Source: Cichorium intybus (taxonomy: Eukaryota > Streptophyta > Magnoliopsida > Asterales > Asteraceae). From it: a stretch of DNA of 64,000 nucleotides. Position numbers and translations under genes: made by a program. The notes under the pieces are model-generated. The model searched no databases and was not told the origin of the DNA. It saw only the letters and a program-made list of their open reading frames with translations. The stretch spans positions 80,918,857 through 80,982,856 of the forward strand of contig CM042017.1 of assembly GCA_023525715.1 (NCBI GenBank). Reading direction: 5' to 3'. Numbering within the stretch: the first letter of the stretch is position 1; every line of letters begins with the position of its first letter. Below, piece by piece: positions 54,993-64,000 of this stretch.

Positions 54993-55290
54993 TGGGAGAT
55001 TGTTGGATTTATATGCTTAAGAATCATTTTAGTATGATGTTTGTCAATAACATATGATGATATAGGGTCACACCTTTAGCAAGATGTCACTTACTGATTA
55101 TTAATTAAGAATTTGATTATTAATAAATATATTCGACTCTTGTATTTAATTTTGGAGAAATTATTATTTTGTGAAAATAATTTTGGGAAATTATTATTTT
55201 ATGAAAATAATATTTTAGAGAGTATAACTAGTTATTTAATCACATTGTATGATTAAATATGTTGTGTACAAGTTTTTGGACACATAGAAG
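54993..55290 (+). mobile_element. Stub of a plus-strand LTR, cut by E6
   Basis: It starts TGTTGGATTTATATGC directly after a polypurine tract, as a 3' LTR should. It is interrupted at 55291 by the LTR of element E6. Contains repeated TTTTGGGAAATTATTATTTT-like words. Confidence 0.5.
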
Positions 55291-56042
55291 TGAAGGGTTT
55301 CTATGCAATCAATGAACACAAAATATTCCTAAGGTTCACATGCAACCCTAATAAGATCTATGTTTTCTTCTATGAAGATTAGAACTAAAAACCTAAAGGA
55401 TACAATTCAATTCTAAAGATGAATTAAGAAAACCAACCTTTGATCTTATGATCCTTCAAGCAGCAGCAAAAGAATCCTGCCTCAAATGCAAGTCACACCC
55501 AAGTGATGGAAGAATCAGTCCATCAGAGTAACACAGAGAGAGAGATGGCGTGAATAATGAGGTGCCAGGGGGTTCCTTTTATAGTCTCTTAGGGTTACAC
55601 CTGAAACCCTAAGGAGCCTCCAACTGGACAAGGCTTTTGACCACTTGGACCAGACTTACCAAAACCCTGGAGGAGCCTCCAGGGTGGCACCATTTTGGTC
55701 CCTGGTTTTACCTGGCCAGTTATTCAACTATTGAATAAATGCCAAACCAGTCCCTCCACCTTTTAATTAATTAATTTAATCTCTAAATTAAATCCAATTA
55801 ATTCTAGATTAAATCTTAATTAATTATTATAGTTTCTAATTAATATATTAACACTTAAATATATTAATAAACCATATATATATATTTTTTCTATTGATTT
55901 ATTATACAATTAATAAATCAACTATTCTCTCTACTGAACTATACATCTATCCTTCATCTATGAGGGCAACCCAAATGGACTTTGCTTTTATTCATAAGAT
56001 AAATACAATTATAAGTCATGGCTTAGACACCTAATCCAACAG

Positions 56043-56849
56043 TCTCCCACTTGGATAAGTCTATGACTTTATTGCCTGAACTCTGACCCAGTCAGTTCTG
56101 TCCAAAGATAAGTGATCTGATGATCCTCCGTCCAACAAGATATTTTCAGACTCAAGACATGGACTAACATCAATCTTGGTCTGACACTCTGTTTCTCAAT
56201 TTCTGATTTGCATATGACTTTAGAGACTACTAATTGAACACATCAATTTAGTCCTGGTTCGCCAACACTTTCAGTCAACTTCAAAATCATCGAGAGGCCT
56301 ACAGATATCTGTTTCCCATCGGGTCATGGGACGGATAAGTTTCGACTCATATGTCCATAACTTTTGCGGGTCCAAATACATACAACAATCGTTTTATAGC
56401 ACCGAGTTACTGGCGCGATTTCGTATTGTCAATAAGCACTTGTATCGCAAATAACAGATCATATCTCTCCACTTAAAGATCACCGGATATTATCGTCTTA
56501 ACATTGCCCGTGATATAATCCATGAAGCAATCTGTTAAGCGCGAGTTTAACCAATACTCAAATCTTTGTTTTCTAAGTACTCATGAACGTTGCAGCAGTC
56601 TCACTGCAATGTCTAACTCATTAGACAGTCTGCAACCAATTCATGACAGTCTTTGTTCATACTTACTTCCTAACAGTATGATCGACTATGGAGTTTTAAA
56701 TAATACAATTATTAAGGAAGTTTAAACATGCAAATATAGAAACATAGAAATAAACAATTGACAAAGGCAGTAACAATACTCATTTATAAATCTCAATTAT
56801 AAAATCACCGAGTCAATTACATTTATACTGTTACAAGTTTCTAATCTAT
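56043..56849 (-). other. 3' non-coding region of E6
   Basis: Long untranslated stretch between RNase H and polypurine tract. Blocks such as ATCGAGAGGCC and CTCACTGCAATG-like text are matched in the corresponding part of E7 (58486-59380), showing that the two elements are relatives. No gene seen; the small plus-strand ORF at 56522-56725 is judged chance. Confidence 0.6.
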
Positions 56850-57855
56850 CTAATTACCAAAACTAATATCATCCTTCAGTCCAATGCTCCGAGCATGCTG
56901 ATTGTGCTTGATCCTATTCAGAGCCTTAGTCAAAGGATCTGCAGGATTGTCCTCGGATGATACTCGCTTAACTAGTAAGTGCCCTTCTTCTACTTGATGT
57001 CGAATGTAGTAGTACTTTCTTTCGATATGCCTGGACTTTCCATGGTCTCGCGGTTCCTTTGCCAAGGCGACCGCTCCTTCATTATCGCAGAAAAGTAATG
57101 CTCGGGACCACTCCAAGGTCCCCGATGAAATTCTTCAGCAAAGCCGCCTCCTTAGACGCTTCACTCGCTGCGATGTACTCTGATTCGCACGTTGAATCAG
57201 CCAACGTTTTGCTGCTTGGAACTTTTCCAAGTGACCGCTCCACCGTTCAAAAGAAATACCTAGCCCGACTGGGACCGTCCACTGTCCCTATCTGTCTGGA
57301 AACTGGCATCTGTATATCCACTCACTTTTAACTCATCACTGCCATCAAGGACTAATACCATATTCTTTGTCCTTCGCAGATACTTGAGTATGTTCTTGAC
57401 TGCAATCCAATGTGCTTTTCCAGGATTACCCTGGAACCGACTAACCATGCTCAGTGCATAGGATACGTCGGGACGAGTACATGTCATAGCATACATGATC
57501 GACCCTACTGCCGAAGCATAAGGTACCCGACTCATTTCAGCTATTTCCTCATCGGTACTCGGACTTTGAGTCTTACTTAATTTAACACCACTTAGGATTG
57601 GTAACTCTCCCCTTTTGGAATTTTCCATGTTAAATCTCTTTAACACCCTTTCCAAATATGTACACTGGCTTAGACCTATCAATTTTCTCCTCCTATCTCT
57701 AAGTATTCCTATCCCGAGAATATAAGCAGCTTCCCCTAGGTCTTTCATGGCGAAACACTTCCCGAGCCAAGCCTTAACATTCTGCAAGGTCGGAATGTCG
57801 TTTCCCATGAGCAGTATGTCATCAACATACAGTACCAGGAAAGTGACTATACTAT
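56850..57855 (-). pseudogene. E6 RT-RNase H fragment
   Basis: RT resumes right at the E7 junction with VTFLVLYVDDILLMGND, followed by MKDLGEAAYILGIGI, YASAVGSIMYAMTCTRPDVS and a TDASFQTD RNase H start. A frameshift follows near 57270-57290. RNase H ends with ALLFCDNEGAVALAKEP, HIERKYYYIRHQV and DNPADPLTKAL, stop at 56850. The RT part from 57855 to about 57290 is otherwise open. Confidence 0.85.
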
Positions 57856-58497
57856 TGGAATACGATAGCATAAAAACAATGCAGCGGAAACAGAAATCAA
57901 AATCGTATTCAACCAGGATCACAGAATCATGCACACTTTTGTAACTGTAAAATCAAGACATACCTTTTAAATCTCAGATCTGATTTTGTTAGGATGACGA
58001 GAGCCCAAAGTAGAAATCCTCTAATGTAATCGCACCCAAGACAACGATCCAGCACCCGTTGATGTAGTATATACATTTGCTTGAAGTTTTAGCACGTAAT
58101 ACTTAGGGTTTTGAAAGAAATCGGCCATATACCGAGGGGTGGGAGGAGGGTGACGAAAATTAGGGTTTTGGCAGCACCTACAACTCAGATCTAGGGTTGT
58201 CTTTATAGTGCTCCTCATCCTTATCCCCTCCCTTGTGGATATTTCACTTTGGTCCTTTATCCTTATTAAGTTTCTAATTAATATACCTTTACTTTGGTAT
58301 ATTAATAAACTTAACCATTAAGTTTCTAATTAATATACCTTTACTTTGATATATTAATAAACTTAACCCCTCAAGTTTATTTTCGATCTCTTTTAGCTAA
58401 ATCGTCTCTTGCGTGTAACCTAAAAGGACCCTACTATTTATAGTAATATTACCAACTTGTTATAACGATGGGCATATAACCAACAGTCTCCCACTTG

Positions 58498-59390
58498 CAC
58501 TTGTTATAACAACTGTATGGTCTAATATTCCCTAACCTAGTAAGGTGTATGTCATCCTAGACAAGTTCCGTGTTCATCTAATGAAACAGCCCTTAGGCGA
58601 GTGATCAAAATATTCCTTTGTTCTACAAGATATCCTTATGAACGTCTGACATGGAATTATGTCAGTCTCAAACATTCAAAATTATGTTTCCCGATAGAGA
58701 TTTGTGATGACCACAACAAACTGCACTATTGATTCTATATCAATTCAGTCTTGGTACGGCCGTACACTTGCTGTCAGCACCAAATCATCGAGGGGCCCAT
58801 GGATATCGCTTCTCCTGTTAGGGCAGAAGGAACAAATAAACTTTGACTATGCGGATCTCGCCTACTCATCATGTCATACCTGGACATTCCCTGTATGGCT
58901 GCCAGTTACGGACAACGTTGGAGAAAACCAAGGCACAACAGACTGCAGGACAAAGAATTAATGCATCTCCGCTTGAAGAATATAAGATATTACCATCTTA
59001 GAATTACTTGTGACAGATTCCATGAAGTAATCTCTAAGTGCAGGTTACTCCAATACTTAATCCCTATTAAGTACACATGAGAATTAGTGCATCTCCATGT
59101 TATGCTCATCTCTATGGACAATTTACCAATTCCTCATGTCAGTCTTAAATCAATACTTACTCCCAAAAGTATGACCGACTGTGGACAGTTTGAATAATAA
59201 TTAAATTATTCAGGAAGTCAATAAAACACGCAAAATCGGAACACAATGATAAACTAATGAAATGACTGCCTTTATGCATATATTATGTTCTCCACATAAT
59301 AATCTTCATATCAGATAGAGTTTTTCATTACTTAAGTTCCCAATAGAAATCAAACTATACTGACCTCACTCAAAGTCAATTCATTTGCAA
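58498..59390 (-). other. 3' non-coding region of E7
   Basis: Counterpart of 56043-56849 in E6, with shared blocks (ATCGAGGGGCCCATGGATAT and onward). No gene recognised. Confidence 0.5.
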
Positions 59391-62300
59391 ATCTAATGCA
59401 TATGGACTTAGCATGAACGATCTTGCTTAGTCCGAGACATTGACTTAGTGATCAGATCAGCTATCTTGCCTCATCCGATATAGCTCTATTAACTGAGATG
59501 TCTCTTTTGGTAAGAACCCGGATCCTGACTGCGTACAAGAACCGTTTCTATTAGTTTTGGAAGCTAGTATCAGTGTGCTTCTTTACACTGAGTTCTCCCA
59601 TGCTATAATGGATCAAGAATATCTTAAACATTTAAGATACTTCATGACGTCCATCCATTTGACTTTTCCCAGGATTAGGCTAATATCAAATCATCATGCT
59701 CAAGGCATATGATACATTAGTTCTCGTACATTATGCGATTGATCCATATGCAAGTGCATACAGGACTCAACTTATCTCATCCAGGATCTTAATGGAACTA
59801 GGACTCTGAGTTTCACTCAGTCCTAAACCCTGATACAGAAACTTGAATTCCTTATAGGAGTCTTGTATCTCTAGATCTGACTGCTCATGTACTCTAGCTT
59901 ATCCTTATGAAGCACTTAGTTCTATCTCCATAGATCATGATGCTTCATATGCAATAGGTCACTCCTATGTCATTTGTAGCACAGCAATTCTCATTTATTT
60001 ATGATTTCTTGATATAGGGACGTTTACATGAGAACTTTGCTATTTGCATACAACATAGGCTGGACTTCAGTGCTCCTACTAGCACTGACATTTACATAGT
60101 TCACTTTTGGTTCCAACTTCCCTATAAAGCACTTAATTCTATCTCCATGGATCAAAATGCTTCATGCGCATTAAGTCTCTCCTGTGTCATTTATAACATA
60201 GCAATTCTCATTTATTTCATATTTCTCGAGATAGGGACATTTACATGAGAACTTTGCTATCTGTGTACGACATAGGGTAGACTTCAATGCTCCTACTAGC
60301 TCTGACATATACACATGACTCATCTTTACTTCTCGAAAATCCAAACTCTTTGATTTTTTCATCGAAACAGAGATTCCAGCTGCGAGATGCTTGTTTGAGT
60401 CCATAAATCGACTTCACAAGTTTACACACTCTATTGGGATATTTGGACTGTATAAAACCCTCTGGTTGTGTCAAATACACATCCTCTGAAAGTTTTCCGT
60501 TAAGGAAAGCGGTTTTTACATCCATTTGCCATATTTCGTAGTCATAACATGCTGCGATGACAAACAGTATCCTAATAGATTTAATCATTGCCACTGGTGA
60601 AAAAGTTTCCTCATAATCAATCCCTTGGGTTTGATATAACCCTTTGCCACCAGTCTGACTTTGTATGTGTGTACCTTTCTATCCACGTCTGTCTTCTTCT
60701 TGAAGACCCATTTACACCCAACTGTTTTAAGGTCAGGTGTTAGATCAACCATGTTCCAAACTTGGTTATCATACATGAATTTCATCTCGCTCTCCATCAT
60801 CTCTTTCCTTAAGGCAACCCAAAAGGGCCTGCCACGACTTCCGATAATTGGTAGGGTCACAATGATCCACCAGACATTCATCACCTTCGTCAACATGTAA
60901 TTCATGAAAACCAGGTGTATGACGTCCTTTATCAGTTTCTCGAACAGGAGATGGAGTTATGTCAGATTCCTCAGCAAACTCTTACTGAGTCTCAACAGGT
61001 TTTACTACCTCTGGTTGAGTGCTAGTGCCAACATCAGGCTCTTTGATCCTTTGAGTCTCATCAAGATCACTCAGGCTCCCACTGATTTCTTGAATACCAG
61101 CTTCCTATCATAGAAGACTGCCATTTATACAACATCATACTGCTGTCAAAATGCTTATTATATCCAAGTACTCTAATGGAATAACACTTCTGTTAATCGG
61201 CGTCCTCTGAGCTACACAGTAAACCGTAAGTCTCAAGACCCCAAATTTCTAAATATGCTAGTGAAGAAACATCTACACTCCACATTTCTCAGACAGTGTT
61301 TATAGAACCTTTTGTGTTGGTGCAAGGGTTAGGACTCTATTGTCTCTAAGGTTTAACCTCAGACATAGATTGGAAGCATAATACAATCCATCATAAGTCG
61401 AACCTTTATGTTCGATTATAACTCAGACACACCATACGATGCTCGTAGCGTTCTAAGTGGATTTGACTGTTGAAACAATTTTCACAGTCCATTAGATGAT
61501 TGTATAATCTTTGACTAAGAAACTCTTTATCTGCACTTGGATTTAGAATTCTCATCCTTTGCTCATTTGATTCAATACTCTGTTCTTGAAGTACTGATCA
61601 CCATATAGGTTTCAAACTCAATAGAGTATTTTAGACGGTTTAGTGGAAAATCTGAACGGTCCAAATACATTATATGTACAAGGTCCTACAGATTCTTAGC
61701 CTTTGCCCGCAATAACTTGTGAGCAGTGCATAGTTATCTCTCTATGTAGACAAGAATAGCAGTTATCATAAGACTTTCAGTCAAATGATCTCCAGAATCC
61801 TATCCATCTGGAGCTCTGGTAGCTTTTTTCAAGTTTACAAATTCAGAAAATTCCACTCATACCATTAATCCAAACATTTGGATTCTCTTGAATCAATCTT
61901 TTCGAACTATTGTTGTGAACCAGTTCTCATAGATGTAATGACCATAACTTTGTTCCAAAATAACTTTTAAAATAACTTTTATTTAAAACAACCTTTATTT
62001 AAACCAAGTCAAAACCATCTGATGAAACAATGTTCACATCAACAGTCTTCAAATTGCAAAACCATAAACTAAAACACTATAGAGAAGTTGGTTCCTAATC
62101 CTATGGATGAAAGCAAGCTGCTTGTAGTCCATGATTCGATCCAGCTCTCCATGGTTTGTACCTCTGCTTTATTCCGGTCTCTGCCCATTAAAATGGCAAT
62201 ACTGGTCATAAGCAAAGCACTTATGGAATTACAAATATACCTGAAGTGCCATACTCTTTGGCTTGCAACTACTTCTATTGCGTCAGATATCTTGAGCATT

Positions 62301-63020
62301 TATGCCTTCCATGTCCCACATCCTTTCAGTGGAAACAAAAATCTTCCTCAGGATTTCATTATTGAGGTTTCTTTAGGAAAATCATTCCCTTGGTAGGGTT
62401 TGTCCTTTTCCTTATGACACCTCCTTTAGGAACTGTGGTGTTGGATTCCCTAGCCATGTAAAGTTCTACTTTCCTCGACATGCTATGTAATCTCTCGAAG
62501 GGTCCTTTTAAGTTCTATATAATGAAGTCCAGAATGAACTAATCATAAGAACTAGTCAGCGAGTTAAGGACAATGTCTGTGACTAACTCCTGACTTGTTG
62601 GAAATCCCAACCTCCACATTTGGTCAACGTACCCTCTTATGCTAAACATATGGGTATTGACTCTCCATCCTAGTAACAGCCTACATCTAAATAATGCTTT
62701 CATGACTTCGAATCGTTCCCATTTAACCTGCTCTTGGATCATGTCCTTAAGCCGGTTAATCATGTCAAAGCACCAAGACCCCACAATCTTCTTTGAAGCT
62801 CGGGAATCATAGTGTCTAACATGAAACGAGCAACCTTATTCGAATCATTTAGACGTCTAAGATGATTGACCGTCTATTTCAGCACTAGTGGATCTGGCTG
62901 GATAATCCATAGGAACTTGTTCCTTAATCATATAAAAATTTCCCTCGACATTGAGTACTCTTCTCAAGTTCTGGAACCAACACGCATAATCTATGCCGTT
63001 GAACTTACTTTGATCGAGGA
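59391..63020 (-). pseudogene. E7 gag-pol, heavily decayed
   Basis: Reading leftward: Gag near 63010-62540 (FQNLRRVLNVEGNFYMIKEQ, YVDQMWRLGFPTSQEL with stops between); weak integrase region 62000-60950 without a clear core; RT start (60905-60585) with MMESEMKFMYDNQVWNMVDL and GCKWVFKKKTDVDRKVHTYK; RT middle (60594-60360) with MDVKTAFLNGKLSEDVYLTQ and IYGLKQASRSW; then a duplicated patch without the YVDD box; and remnants of RT/RNase H at 59500-59900 (CTRTNVSYALSM, NPGKSQMDG). Many stops and frameshifts. Confidence 0.75.
59911..60316. repeat. Tandem duplication of about 217 bp inside E7
   Basis: Copy A (59911-60100) and copy B (60128-60316) share AGCACTTA(G/A)TTCTATCTCC, AGCAATTCTCATTTATTT, TTTACATGAGAACTTTGCTA and TGCTCCTACTAGC. 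It replaces the region where the RT active site should be. Confidence 0.75.
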
Positions 63021-64000
63021 AGCCACGCAGTAAAAAAAACTTGTAACTTTCAAACTTTCTTTAGTTGACATCTAAAATAGAGTTTTGTTTAGTTTGATTA
63101 TCCCTTAATAAATTAATTACCCATAAAATTATTTTACTTAAGGCTAGAATCCATATTTCGCTTTTGGTGGTGAAGAGGTATGCCGTAGTCACCCCCAGAA
63201 GTTATTTAGGTAGGCAATACTCTTTTGCCAACTTCAATCTCTATGAAGCTTCTAGATCTTTTGGGATTCATTGAATCTGATCAATGGTATGTTTAATCCC
63301 ATCATGCTCATCCTCTCTCTCGTGACGGGTATGCCGCGGATCACGAGTTTGGATGGTAAATCGACCACAAAGACCCACGTGACACCCGGCCCATGATTCA
63401 TGAGTTATCGCGAGTATCACATCATTTTGGCCGAGTCCAATCCGACGCGTTGGCTATAGCACTTCCCACGCGAAAGGGCCCGGTTAAATGTGTGGTTCTT
63501 TGTGGGTAGCATGAGATTCACATTTTCATAAAACGGGATTACGTTTCGCTAAGTTAAAACATTTTAACTTTCTTTTGGCAAAATGGTCTCTTAAACTTTT
63601 AAAATCCGTCTTACAATTGCCAATAATTTTTAAAACATGTCAACAACTTTTAACAATCTAGTTTTGCATATATCATTCTTGTTAAAACACTTTAACCTTT
63701 TAATTGGCAAAAAATGGTCAATTTAAACATTTTAAAACCAATTTGAAATGCCAATTCACTTTTAAAAAATTCTATTAACTGTTAACAATTTTTCTTACTT
63801 GTGTATTTTCAGTAATACTTTTATCTTGAAACATTGTCCAATCAAACCCTTTCGGTAACTCCACTCAATAAAATGCGACAAGCGGTGAGGGTGGTAAGCA
63901 GTGAATGCTATTTAAAAACCGACCTCATTAGGAATCAAAGAGACCTCCTTCAACCTTCTACACATTTAGAGTAGGTGAGCCTAGTCACGGTCTGACCAAT
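63021..64000 (-). other. 5' leader of E7 with internal duplication
   Basis: Non-coding DNA upstream of gag. Two copies of about 125 bp (63556-63680 and 63681-63810) share TTAAAACA(T/C)TTTAAC, TTGGCAAAA, TGGTC and TTTTAAAA-type words. A G+C-richer block lies at 63300-63500. Confidence 0.5.

Larger units (their letters stand above)
55291..57855 (-). mobile_element. Minus-strand copia element E6, 3' half
   Basis: 3' LTR at 55291-56041 (ends TGAAGG and ATCCAACA, minus-strand TATAAAAGG near 55580), polypurine tract at 56042-56053, about 800 bp of 3' non-coding DNA, then RNase H and RT. It is cut inside RT by element E7 at 57856; the rest lies beyond the window if it exists. Confidence 0.75.
57856..64000 (-). 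mobile_element. Minus-strand copia element E7, runs off the right edge
   Basis: 3' LTR at 57856-58485 (ends TGGAATACG and ACCAACA, minus-strand TATAAAG near 58204), then GAGAC/GTCTCCCACTTG polypurine tract at 58486-58497. The degraded polyprotein runs up to about 63020 and a leader fills the rest of the window. The 5' LTR is not reached. Left flank ACTAT (57851-57855) is the expected target duplication. Confidence 0.75.

Overview
This is a plant nuclear window, A/T-rich and almost wholly made of transposable elements around one ordinary host gene. Several things point to a eudicot: introns with GT-AG borders, a plant-type acyl-lipid/acyl-CoA desaturase gene, Ty1/copia elements primed by the initiator-Met tRNA site, and Sirevirus-like copia elements with an envelope-like ORF. 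The style of the repeats (TA-microsatellite-flanked TIR element, hAT MITEs, Sirevirus with env-like ORF) suggests Asteraceae, but that is a low-confidence guess.

Layout. 1-1000: LTR of a minus-strand copia element carrying a SINE with an 11-bp target duplication. 1425-3060: old diverged direct duplication. 3455-6078: a 2.4-kb TIR element sitting between TA microsatellites. 6768-13216 (minus): the only host gene, a five-exon delta-9-type desaturase of the ADS family. Its 4.5-kb fourth intron holds a LINE remnant, MITEs and a long-TIR Mutator-like element inserted four bases from the splice donor. 13597-17925: decayed copia element E1 just upstream of the desaturase. 18530-18969: Sirevirus RNase H scrap, into which Tork/Tnt1-like copia E2 (18970-23988, target duplication TATTT) inserted. 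24620-25141: hAT MITE.

25478-51510 is a nested stack. A Sirevirus relic E3 (25478 to about 32770) has lost RT, RNase H and its 3' LTR. Directly after it lies minus-strand copia E5 (32855-51510, target duplication AAATA). Into E5 jumped a very young 13-kb Sirevirus, E4 (33600-46576, target duplication CATGA, LTRs differing at one base of 320). E4 has open gag, a pol ORF in the same frame after one UAA, an env-like coiled-coil ORF broken by UGA codons, and, between pol and env-like, an antisense 138-aa ORF that looks like a tandem Agenet (plant Tudor-like) protein with its own TATA box and poly(A) signal. That antisense ORF is the most unusual item in the window.

51511-64000: a tandem duplication split by a hAT MITE, a 1.5-kb LTR with a primer-binding site, an LTR stub, and two related minus-strand copia elements, E7 inserted in the reverse transcriptase of E6. 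E7 runs off the right edge.

Apart from the desaturase, the genes here serve transposition: Gag (particle), protease, integrase, RT and RNase H. Only E4 looks close to functional. Boundaries given with target duplications are exact readings; those called approximate are judged from where similarity fades. All comparisons were made by eye.
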